DNA from: Lysobacter sp. BMK333-48F3
GTDB taxonomy: Bacteria > Pseudomonadota > Gammaproteobacteria > Xanthomonadales > Xanthomonadaceae
Assembly: GCF_019733395.1 (NCBI RefSeq)
Contig: NZ_JAIHOO010000001.1
Location: 744,001 to 808,000, forward strand
DNA length: 64,000 bases
Direction: 5' to 3'
The notes under the pieces are model-generated. The model searched no databases, was not told where the DNA came from, and saw only the letters and a list, made by a program, of their open reading frames with translations. Positions 44,655 through 51,878 of this stretch are shown one piece after another; the first letter of the stretch is position 1; each line of letters begins with the position of its first letter. Made by a program: the position numbers and the translations under genes.

Positions 44655-45874
44655 GCGCCGCCGCCATGAGCCAACCCCTGAGCCAACAAACCGAACTGAT
44701 CGATTACCCGTTCCCGATCGGCCCGCTCGGCACGCCGCCGCAGACCATCGCCTGGGCGCGCAAATACCGGCCGCTGTGCCCGATCCGCCTGCCCAGCGGC
44801 ACGCCGGCCTGGATGCTGACGCGCAAGCAGGACATCGCGCTGGTGCTCAGCGACCGGCGTTTCTCGCGCAACCTGACCTTCCACGGCGCGCCGCGTTTCG
44901 TCGGCGAGGACTTCACCGCCGTGCCCGGCGGCATCTTCAACCTCGATCCGCCCGACCATACCCGGGTGCGTCACGTGATCGGCCCGTTCTACACCCGCGC
45001 CGGCGCCGAGCGCTATCGGCCCTTGATCGAACGCCATGCCCAGGCCCTGCTCGATGCGATGGCCGCCGGCAGCAATCCGGTCGATCTGATGCAGGCCTAT
45101 TCCAACCTGCTGCCCCTGCACAGCAACTGCGAAATCCTGCAGGTGCCGGTCGAATTCCGCGCCCAGTACCTGGAGTACTTCCATACCCAGACCAACTACG
45201 AAGCCAGCGCCGCCGAAGTCGCCCAGGCCACGGCCAAGGTGATCGACTTCGCCCGCCAGATGATCGAACTGCGCCGCAGCAGGCCGCAGCACGAGGACCC
45301 GATCGGCGCGCTGATCCAGGCCGAGCGCGAGGGCACGATCAGCGAGCAGGAACTGCTGGGCACGGTCTGCTACCTGTTCGTGACCGGTTCCGAGCCGCTG
45401 ATCCCGCCGCTGTCGACCGGCCTGCTGACCTTGTTCGTGCATCCGCAACAACTGCGCCAATGCATCGAAGACCCGACCCTATGGCCGCGCGCGGTCGAGG
45501 AAGTGCTGCGCTATCACCACAACGGCGTGCTCGGCCTGCCGCGGGTGGCGACCGAGGACGTCGAAGTCGGCGACGGCCTGATCCGCCGCGGCGAAGCGGT
45601 GTGCGCGACCATGCTCGGCGTCACCTGGGACCCGAAGTACTACCGGCATCCGGAAAAATTCGACATCCACCGCGACACCGACGGCACCGCCACCTTCGGC
45701 AGCGGCCCGCATTTCTGCCTGGGCTCGTCGCTGACCCGGGTGTTCCTGGAATCGGCCTACCGCCTGCTGTTCGCGCGCTTCCCCAGCCTCGCCCTGGCCT
45801 TGCCGCCGAACGAGATCCCCTGGGAGCGCAACATTCTCTTCATCCGCCCGGTCAGCCTGCCGGTGGCCTGGTAA
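44651..45874 (+). CDS. Cytochrome P450, probable cyclodipeptide-tailoring oxidase
   Basis: 407 aa from GTG 44651, overlapping the CDPS stop; ATG 44666 is the alternative. Class-typical features: C-helix DPPDHTRVRH, ExxR as E284-V-L-R287, PRVATEDVEVG, and haem loop FGSGPHFCLG with thiolate C356. The I-helix is abnormal: FVTGSEPLIPPL (T245-G-S-E248-P249) has Pro where the oxygen-activating Thr normally sits. It probably oxidises or couples the diketopiperazine; loss of the Thr hints at chemistry other than simple hydroxylation. No ferredoxin or ferredoxin reductase gene is adjacent. Confidence 0.92.
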   Translation: MSAAAMSQPLSQQTELIDYPFPIGPLGTPPQTIAWARKYRPLCPIRLPSGTPAWMLTRKQDIALVLSDRRFSRNLTFHGAPRFVGEDFTAVPGGIFNLDPPDHTRVRHVIGPFYTRAGAERYRPLIERHAQALLDAMAAGSNPVDLMQAYSNLLPLHSNCEILQVPVEFRAQYLEYFHTQTNYEASAAEVAQATAKVIDFARQMIELRRSRPQHEDPIGALIQAEREGTISEQELLGTVCYLFVTGSEPLIPPLSTGLLTLFVHPQQLRQCIEDPTLWPRAVEEVLRYHHNGVLGLPRVATEDVEVGDGLIRRGEAVCATMLGVTWDPKYYRHPEKFDIHRDTDGTATFGSGPHFCLGSSLTRVFLESAYRLLFARFPSLALALPPNEIPWERNILFIRPVSLPVAW

Positions 45875-45891
45875 TCGCGAGGACTCCGCTC

Positions 45892-46659
45892 ATGAATCAC
45901 GCCGACAGCCAATTCGACGCCCTGGCCGATGCCTACGAAGACAGCATCGAGCAAATGCCGTTCCGCAAACACATCGAGATGCACAGTTTCCTGCAGGTGC
46001 TCGGCGACACCGGCGGCCTGCGCGTGCTCGACCTGGGCTGCGGCAGCGGCCTGTACACCCGCGCCATCGCCCAGCGCGGCGCGCGCCGGGTGGTCGGCCT
46101 GGACGTGTCCGAGGGCATGATCGACTACGCCCGCCAGCGCGAGGACCGCAACCCGCTCGGCATCGGCTACCGCTGGCGCGACGCGACCCGCGCGCCGGAC
46201 ACGGTCGTCGACGACCTCGGCGAGCGCTTCGACCTGGTCACCGCGATCTACGTGCTGCCCTACGCGCCGACCCTGGATGGGCTGACCTCGATCTGCCGCA
46301 CCGCCTATCACGCCTTGTCGGCGCCCGGCGACCGCTTCGTCGCCGCGGTGCTCAACCCGGAGTTCTCGCGCGACCGCGGCTGGTACCGCCATTACGGCAT
46401 GGAGCTCAGCGCGCCGCCGGACCTGTACGAAGGCGCGCCGGTGCACCTGCACGCCTGGTTCGGCGGCCACGTGCTCGACCTGGATGCGTTCTATTGGTCG
46501 CGCGCGGCGCACGAACGCGCCTTCGCCGACGCCGGCTTCGCCGGACTGCGCTGGCATGCGCCGGTGCTGGCCGACAGCGGCCGCGACCTGCAGCCGAGCG
46601 AGTTCTGGCGCAACTACCTGCACTGCCCGCACGCGATGATCGTCGAGGCACGGCGCTGA
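45892..46659 (+). CDS. SAM-dependent class I methyltransferase, probable diketopiperazine tailoring
   Basis: 255 aa, ATG 45892 with GAGGA upstream, 17 bp after the P450. Motif I VLDLGCGSGLYTRAIAQRG at about residues 45-63, acidic motif II VVGLDVSEGMIDYARQRE, motif IV FDLVTAIYVLPYAPTLDGL. The C-terminal cap (ELSAPPDLYEGAPVHLHAWF) resembles small-molecule N- or O-methyltransferases. As third gene of the CDPS-P450 operon it should methylate the cyclic dipeptide or its oxidised product. Confidence 0.9.
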   Translation: MNHADSQFDALADAYEDSIEQMPFRKHIEMHSFLQVLGDTGGLRVLDLGCGSGLYTRAIAQRGARRVVGLDVSEGMIDYARQREDRNPLGIGYRWRDATRAPDTVVDDLGERFDLVTAIYVLPYAPTLDGLTSICRTAYHALSAPGDRFVAAVLNPEFSRDRGWYRHYGMELSAPPDLYEGAPVHLHAWFGGHVLDLDAFYWSRAAHERAFADAGFAGLRWHAPVLADSGRDLQPSEFWRNYLHCPHAMIVEARR

Positions 46660-46674
46660 CGACGCCGGCCCGAG

Positions 46675-46749
46675 GCAGGCCGGCTTGAAGCAGGCCTGCC
46701 CGAAACAGGCCGGCTCGAAACGGAGCGGCTCGAAGCGGACCGGTCCGCG
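46675..46749. repeat. 15-bp tandem repeat, five imperfect units
   Basis: Units: GCAGGCCGGCTTGAA (46675), GCAGGCCTGCCCGAA (46690), ACAGGCCGGCTCGAA (46705), ACGGAGCGGCTCGAA (46720), GCGGACCGGTCCGCG (46735). A shorter degenerate unit precedes at 46661. Period 15 is a multiple of three, but no credible gene uses it. It fills the gap between the methyltransferase and the converging M23 gene. Confidence 0.8.
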
Positions 46750-46755
46750 GCGCCG

Positions 46756-47883
46756 CTATTCGGCGAACATCACCACGCTATTGGAGGCCGGCGCCTCGCC
46801 GCGGCGTTCGTGCGCGGCGCCGGCCGCCGGCGCCTGCCAGCGCTCGCGGCCGAGCCGGTCGATCTGCGGATAGGCGCCGAGCCGCTCGAAGCGTTCGAAC
46901 TCGAACGGCAGCCCTTCCGAGGCCAACGGCCGGGCGCCGTCGGCGACATGGAAGTGCAGGTGCGGGCCGGTCGAGTCGCCGGTGAAGCCGAGCGCGGCGA
47001 TGGTCTGGCCGCGCCGCACCCGCTCGCCGACACGCACGCGCAGGCTGCCGGGACGCAGATGTTCGTACGTCGCGTAGCGGCCGTCGGCCAGCGCCAGCAC
47101 CAGGTAGTTGCCGGGCGCCTGGTCCAGCGAATGCTTGCGCCGACCGGAGAGCGTCGCGCTCTCGGCGATGCCGTCGCGCGCCGCGACCACCTGGGCGTCG
47201 GCCACCGCCAGCACGTCGGCGCCGTAGCCTAGCGAGTTGGCCGCACGGTCCGCGTCGCCGCGGGCGCGGCGCCCGGCGCTGTCGATCGCGACCCAGTCGA
47301 TCGCGTGCCGGCCGGGCAGGCGGGCGCGCCCGTCGAGGGTGTAGAACACGCGCCGATGGCCGCGCGGCCATTGCGGCGCGTGGACCGCCGCCCACGGTCC
47401 GCCGCGCAGCGGCGGCCCGAGCAGCAGCGTCGAGGCCGGCGCGACCGCGACCGGCGCGCCCTCGACCTCGTCTTCGCCGCGTTCGCCGAGCAGGCCGATG
47501 CGGTGGCGCAACGCCGTCGGCGGCGCAGCGCCGGCGGCCAGGTCGAACTCGACGAACACCACCACCCGCTCGCCGGGGCGCAAGGCCGCGTCGGCGGTCG
47601 CGGCCTGGCCGATCGACTGCCGGCGCGCGCCCAGTTCGGCGCCGGCGAAACTCGCCAATACCGCACCGCCGTCGCGGTCCAGCGCTTCGACCCGCTGCAA
47701 ACGCACCGGCTCGGCGCTGAAGTTGGTCAGGTGCAACTCGTACATCAGCCGCTGCCGTCCCTCGACCCGGAACGGCGCCGGCGCCTGCGGCACCGTCATG
47801 TCCAGCGATTCGTTCATCGCCGCGGCGGCCGCCGGCGAGGCGGACAACAGCAGCACTAGGGCGCAGGCGAGCGAGCGCAGCAT
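46756..47883 (-). CDS. Secreted M23-family metallopeptidase
   Basis: 375 aa from ATG 47883. Signal peptide MLRSLACALVLLLSASPAAA. An N-terminal beta-rich domain (residues 30-190) precedes the LytM/M23 domain about 195-345: GRHAIDWVAID, YLVLALADGRYATYEHLRPG, VRVGERVRRGQTIAALGFTG and STGPHLHFHV with the HxH zinc ligands. The first motif has HxxD spacing rather than the usual HxxxD, so metal binding there is not certain. Probably a periplasmic peptidoglycan endopeptidase or bacteriolytic enzyme. Confidence 0.86.
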   Translation of the reverse strand: MLRSLACALVLLLSASPAAAAAMNESLDMTVPQAPAPFRVEGRQRLMYELHLTNFSAEPVRLQRVEALDRDGGAVLASFAGAELGARRQSIGQAATADAALRPGERVVVFVEFDLAAGAAPPTALRHRIGLLGERGEDEVEGAPVAVAPASTLLLGPPLRGGPWAAVHAPQWPRGHRRVFYTLDGRARLPGRHAIDWVAIDSAGRRARGDADRAANSLGYGADVLAVADAQVVAARDGIAESATLSGRRKHSLDQAPGNYLVLALADGRYATYEHLRPGSLRVRVGERVRRGQTIAALGFTGDSTGPHLHFHVADGARPLASEGLPFEFERFERLGAYPQIDRLGRERWQAPAAGAAHERRGEAPASNSVVMFAE

Positions 47884-48010
47884 CGGGGACGGTTCCGGAT
47901 CGCGGACGGGACACGCGCGGGCACGCCGCCTGCGCGAGGCCCGCATGATCCCACGGCCGCCGCGGCGCGGCAGCATGTCTGTGGTACTAGGTCTTTTGGC
48001 GGGGGGAGCC

Positions 48011-48115
48011 GGGAATGGGGAATCGGGAATCGGGAATCGGGAATCGTAGAAGCAAAAGCGACCCAGGCTCTGCTTTTCCGATTCCCCATTCCCGATTCCC
48101 GATTCCCGATTCCCC
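48011..48115. repeat. Long hairpin built of GGGAATC tandem units
   Basis: The left arm, 48011-48046, is a run of 7-bp GGGAATC units opening with GGGAATGGGGAATC; the right arm, 48079-48115, is its inverted copy (GATTCCC units). The 31-base centre also pairs (AAGCAAAAGC with GCTTTT). It lies between the M23 gene and nsrR, both on the minus strand. Tandem heptamers on both arms suggest growth by slippage of a small palindromic mobile unit. Confidence 0.82.
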
Positions 48116-48124
48116 GTGCCGCCC

Positions 48125-48544
48125 TCAGGCGGCACCGAACAACTGCGCCAGCGCGCGGCGCTTGCCCAACAGATCGACCAGAGTGTAGCGGTCCAGCACC
48201 TCGAAGAAGGCGCGGGTAGCCTGGGCCAGGATCCCGGGCAAGCCGCAGGCCGGGGCGATCAGGCAGTCGCCGCAGTCGACCAGGGCGACCACGCCCTCGG
48301 TATGCCGCACCAGGGCGCCGAGGTTGATCTGCGCCGGCGGGCGGCCCAGGCGGATGCCGCCGTTGCGGCCGCGCACGGTCTGCACATAGCCGGCCGCGCC
48401 CAGGTCCTGCACCACCTTCATCAGATGGCTGTGCGAGATGCCGTAGACCTCGGCGATTTCGGCGATCGAGGCCAGGTCCTCGCCGCGGGTGCCCAGATGG
48501 ATCAAGACCCGCAGCGAATAGTCGGTGTAGCGGCTGAGCTTCAT
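48125..48544 (-). CDS. nsrR: Rrf2-family nitric oxide-sensing repressor NsrR
   Basis: 139 aa. Winged helix MKLSRYTDYSLRVLIHLGTR and IAEVYGISHSHLMKVVQDLG, GRNGGIRLGRPP wing, and three clustered cysteines in VDCGDCLIAPACGLPG for the iron-sulphur cluster. NO destroys the cluster and lifts repression. The divergent genes encode two globins that consume NO, and the gap carries two candidate NsrR sites. The Cys spacing (x2, x5) is shorter than the Escherichia coli x4, x5 pattern. Confidence 0.9.
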   Translation of the reverse strand: MKLSRYTDYSLRVLIHLGTRGEDLASIAEIAEVYGISHSHLMKVVQDLGAAGYVQTVRGRNGGIRLGRPPAQINLGALVRHTEGVVALVDCGDCLIAPACGLPGILAQATRAFFEVLDRYTLVDLLGKRRALAQLFGAA

Positions 48545-48603
48545 CGGGGTGATCTTCGGCGGATCGGGGGCGGCGCGGCTGCGACATTCGGTCGCGGCAG
48601 AAT

Positions 48604-48626
48604 AACATTCAAACGATTTACATGTT
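48604..48626. promoter_or_regulatory. Candidate second NsrR site, nsrR-proximal
   Basis: Two 11-mers around one base: AACATTCAAAC, G, ATTTACATGTT. The right half reversed reads AACATGTAAAT, matching the left at 8 of 11 positions. Same 11-1-11 geometry as the stronger site at 48642, nearer the nsrR start; likely autoregulation. Confidence 0.4.
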
Positions 48627-48641
48627 TAAGCCGGCGGCTAT

Positions 48642-48664
48642 ATGATTCATTTGAAAAGAATCTT
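48642..48664. promoter_or_regulatory. NsrR operator upstream of the globin genes
   Basis: 11-1-11 inverted repeat: ATGATTCATTT, G, AAAAGAATCTT. The right half reversed is AAGATTCTTTT, one base from the known NsrR half-site AAGATGCYTTT; the two halves agree at 9 of 11 positions. It ends 15 bp before the truncated haemoglobin start. Confidence 0.72.
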
Positions 48665-48679
48665 TAAGCCGCGACCATC

Positions 48680-49078
48680 ATGCTCCCCGACCTGACCGAA
48701 GCCGACCTGCGCGCCCTGGTGCACGGCTTTTATGCCCGCGTACGCCAAGACCCGGAGCTGGGCCCGGTGTTCGCCGATGCGGTCGCGGACTGGGACGAGC
48801 ACCTGCAGCGGCTGACCGACTTCTGGACCTCGCTGATGCTCGGCAGCGGCCGCTACCGCGGCCATCCGGCCGGCGTCCACCTCGCCCACGCCGCGCGCAT
48901 CCGTCCGGCGCTGTTCCAACGCTGGCTGGCGCTGTGGCGCCGCAGCAGCGACGAACTGCTGCCGCCCGCGCAGGCGCGTGCGGTGCAAGAGCGCGCCGCG
49001 CGCATCGCCGATCACTTGCAGCGCGTGCTCGCCGCGCGCGCCGTTCCCGCCTTTTCCGATCAGGAGTCCACGCCATGA
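48680..49078 (+). CDS. Group III truncated haemoglobin
   Basis: 132 aa. TrHbIII pattern: FYARVRQDPELGPVFAD, WDEHLQRLTDFWTSLMLGSG, YRGHPAGVHL (proximal region) and FQRWLALWRRSSDELL. It binds haem and probably handles NO or oxygen alongside the flavohaemoglobin whose start overlaps its stop by 4 bases. Directly downstream of the NsrR operator. Confidence 0.9.
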   Translation: MLPDLTEADLRALVHGFYARVRQDPELGPVFADAVADWDEHLQRLTDFWTSLMLGSGRYRGHPAGVHLAHAARIRPALFQRWLALWRRSSDELLPPAQARAVQERAARIADHLQRVLAARAVPAFSDQESTP

Positions 49079-50298
49079 GCCACGCAACGCCCCGTCCCGT
49101 GTTGAGCGAAGCCACCCGCGCGCTGGTGCGCGCCTCGGTGCCCGCCCTGGCCGAGCACGGCACCCTCATCACCACCACCATGTACCGGCGCCTGTTCCAG
49201 GATGCCTCGATCCGCGCCCTGTTCAACCAGGCCAACCAGGACGGCGGCAGCCAACCCGCCGCGCTGGCCGGGGCGATCCTGGCCTATGCGCGCCACATCG
49301 ACGACCTCGGCGCGCTGACCGGCGCGGTCGAGCGCATGGCCCAGAAGCACATCGCCTACCACATCCTGCCCGAGCACTACCCCTCGGTGGCCAAGGCCTT
49401 GCTCGGCGCGATCGGCGAAGTGCTGGGCGAAGCGGCCACCCCGGAACTGCTCGCCGCCTGGGGCGAGGCCTACTGGTTCCTGGCCGATCTGCTGATCGCG
49501 CGCGAAGCGGCGATCCGCAGCGAGATCGAAGCCGATGCCGGCGGTTGGCGCGGCTGGCGCCGCTTCACGGTCGCGCAGCGCATCGTCGAAAGCGAACTGA
49601 TCGTCTCGTTCGTGCTGCGTCCGGCCGACGGTGGCGCGGTGCTGCCGCACAAGCCCGGCCAGTACCTGACCCTGCGCCTGGCCACGCCGCAGGGCGAGAT
49701 CAAGCGCAACTACTCGATCTCCTGCGGCCCCAACGCCGACCATTACCGGATCTCGGTCAAGCGCGAAGCGCAGGGCCATGGCGGCTCGCGCTACCTGCAC
49801 GACGCGGTCGCGGTCGGCGACAGCCTCGAGGCCACCCCGCCGTCGGGCGACTTCTATCTGCCCGACGCGCCGTCGCGGCCGGTGGTGCTGCTGTCCGGCG
49901 GGGTCGGCCTGACCCCGATGGTGAGCATGCTCGAAACCATCGCCGCCAAGCACCCGCAGCTGGAAACCCACTACGTCCACGGCACCGCCAACAGCGCCAG
50001 CCACGCGATGGACGCGCACGTGCGCCGCCTCGCTTCCGGCCACGGCCGGATGCGCGTGGCCAGCTTCTACTGCGAGCCGCGCGGCGGCGACGCGCCGGGC
50101 AAGACCCACGACGTCGACGGCCTGATCGACATCGCTTGGTTGCGCAGCAATACCCCGCTCGACCAGGCCGATGTCTACCTGTGCGGACCGCGCCCGTTCC
50201 TGCGCCGCTTCGTGCAGGAACTCGCCCAGGCCGGCGTGCCGGGCGAACGCATCCATTACGAGTTCTTCGGCCCCAGCGACGAAGCGCTGGCGGCGTAA
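49075..50298 (+). CDS. hmp: Flavohaemoglobin, NO dioxygenase (Hmp)
   Basis: 407 aa. Globin domain 1-145 with proximal histidine in KHIAYHILPEHY and LGEAATPELLAAWGEAYWFL; FAD domain about 155-260 (LPHKPGQYLTLRLATPQGEI; RNYSISCGPNADHYRISVKR) and NAD domain about 270-405 (LSGGVGLTPMVSMLETIA; YLCGPRPFLRRFV; YEFFGPSDEAL). It oxidises NO to nitrate using oxygen and NAD(P)H. Operon with the truncated haemoglobin under the NsrR site. Confidence 0.95.
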   Translation: MSHATPRPVLSEATRALVRASVPALAEHGTLITTTMYRRLFQDASIRALFNQANQDGGSQPAALAGAILAYARHIDDLGALTGAVERMAQKHIAYHILPEHYPSVAKALLGAIGEVLGEAATPELLAAWGEAYWFLADLLIAREAAIRSEIEADAGGWRGWRRFTVAQRIVESELIVSFVLRPADGGAVLPHKPGQYLTLRLATPQGEIKRNYSISCGPNADHYRISVKREAQGHGGSRYLHDAVAVGDSLEATPPSGDFYLPDAPSRPVVLLSGGVGLTPMVSMLETIAAKHPQLETHYVHGTANSASHAMDAHVRRLASGHGRMRVASFYCEPRGGDAPGKTHDVDGLIDIAWLRSNTPLDQADVYLCGPRPFLRRFVQELAQAGVPGERIHYEFFGPSDEALAA

Positions 50299-50383
50299 GC
50301 CGCACCGATCGAGCCACGCCGGCAGCGCCGCGGCGCACGGACCGTCCACGCGGTCCGCGCGCCGCTTCGCTCCCGGCCGCGGG

Positions 50384-51811
50384 TCAAGCGCCCAGCATGT
50401 CCTGCAGGACCTCGCGGCTTTCTTCCACCGGCGTCTGCACCGCGTTGCTCAGGCTGAAGCCGGCCGCACCGTCGTCGCCGACGGTCTGTTCGATCACCAT
50501 CTGGTCCGCGCCCTCCAGGCGCATCCGGTCGATCCGGGTCATGCCGGATGCAGCCGCGATCGCCGCGGCATAAGCGGCCAGGCGCGCTCGGTCGCCATCG
50601 AACAGGTTCACCAGGCCGTTCTCGTCGCGCAGCGTCGCCGCCTTCTGCATGCTCTGCAGCAGCAGGTCCACGGCGTCGCCGCGGCGCCGGCGCGGCGCCA
50701 CCACCGGCGGGCCGCGGAACGGATCGATATGACGATAGTTCAGGCCGGCCTTGGTGTCGTTGCGCCGCTCGCCTTCCAGCGGCCAGGCGCCGGTGTGGTA
50801 GATGTACTTGCGGTCCTGCACGCGCGGCTTGCCCCACCAGGTCAGCTTGCCGTTGCGGTACATGTTCGGCGGCGCCAGGTTGGCGTCGCGGCCGCCGTCG
50901 AGCTGGCGGTTGCCCTTCTTGCGGCGCCAACCGCCGGGCACGGGAATCAGGTCTTCCTGGTGGGCGATATTGCTCGGGTCGTCCAGCGGCACGCTGCGCC
51001 GGGCCAGGAACGGCACCTCGCTCAGACCATTGAGGTAGTCGATCATCAAATCGCCGGCCTGCGCTTCCAGGCCGCCGCCGGCATAGCCGCCGCCGACGTC
51101 GGAATGCGAACCGGGCAGCACCACCGACAGGAAGCGGCCGTTCTCGCTCAGCCCCGGCGGCAGGATCGGATTAAGCGGAAATTCCTTGCGCTCCTCGTCG
51201 CGCGACTGCAGCTGGAAGCCGGACACCACCGTCGACGGCAGGCGTCGATCCTTCTCCTGCGGCGTGCCGGTGGCGACCGGGTCGAACAGGCCGATCGCCT
51301 GCGGCACGTCGGCCGGCGCGCGCAGCTGCACGCCCTTGCCGGTGGTCACGCCGCGCTCGCCGACCATCACCGCGAAGCCGGCCGCCTGCACCGCGCCGCG
51401 GCTGAAGCCGATCGTCACCAGGCGGATCTTGGCGCCGGGGTCCTCCTCGATCCAGCGCTTGGCCTGGCGGACGAAACGGTCGTACATCTCCTCGATGCGG
51501 GCGCCGTAGGTCGAGCCATACAAGGTGTCGCGGATGCGTTCGGCGCGTTTGCTCTGGGTGCCCGGCCCGGCCAGGTAGGAGGTCACGATGCGCGGATCGT
51601 CGCGCACCTCGATCTGGCGCGCGATCACCGCGATATTGGTCGGCGCGTCCGGCTGCTGGGCGACGTCGTTGCCGGTGCCGTCGAAGGCGGCGACGAACAT
51701 CCGTTCGTTGACGCCGTCCGGCTGCAGGAACAGCGGAATCCGCAGCCCCAGCATTTCCTCGCGCGCCGCATCGTACAGCGCCATATCTTCCGCTTGGGGT
51801 ACCCAGGACAT
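50384..51811 (-). CDS. DUF2235/Tle1-like lipase, putative T4SS effector
   Basis: 475 aa, no signal peptide. An alpha/beta-hydrolase of the DUF2235 type: FVAAFDGTGNDVAQQ, the nucleophile elbow G135-F-S137-R-G139 in LVTIGFSRGAVQAAGFAV, aspartate region GLFDPVATG and the catalytic His segment LPGSHSDVGGGYAGGG. The last about 70 residues (LAAYAAAIAAASGMTRIDRM, TPVEESREVLQDML) resemble the C-terminal XVIPCD tail of the protein at 11691, including TPVxES. This suggests a phospholipase effector exported by a Xanthomonadales-type T4SS. No lipoprotein immunity gene is adjacent. Confidence 0.75.
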   Translation of the reverse strand: MSWVPQAEDMALYDAAREEMLGLRIPLFLQPDGVNERMFVAAFDGTGNDVAQQPDAPTNIAVIARQIEVRDDPRIVTSYLAGPGTQSKRAERIRDTLYGSTYGARIEEMYDRFVRQAKRWIEEDPGAKIRLVTIGFSRGAVQAAGFAVMVGERGVTTGKGVQLRAPADVPQAIGLFDPVATGTPQEKDRRLPSTVVSGFQLQSRDEERKEFPLNPILPPGLSENGRFLSVVLPGSHSDVGGGYAGGGLEAQAGDLMIDYLNGLSEVPFLARRSVPLDDPSNIAHQEDLIPVPGGWRRKKGNRQLDGGRDANLAPPNMYRNGKLTWWGKPRVQDRKYIYHTGAWPLEGERRNDTKAGLNYRHIDPFRGPPVVAPRRRRGDAVDLLLQSMQKAATLRDENGLVNLFDGDRARLAAYAAAIAAASGMTRIDRMRLEGADQMVIEQTVGDDGAAGFSLSNAVQTPVEESREVLQDMLGA

Positions 51812-51878
51812 CGCAGCCTCGTGTTCGTGTAAGGGACGCCTTCATCAACGAATCAGCGCAGGCTGCGTGAAGAGCGGC

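Noticed and set aside
46685..46873. Short plus-strand frame encoding repeated KQAG/SKRSG-like pentapeptides after the CDPS operon
   Set aside because: It results from the 15-bp tandem repeat; no ribosome site, and it then runs antisense into the M23 gene. Not a credible precursor peptide.
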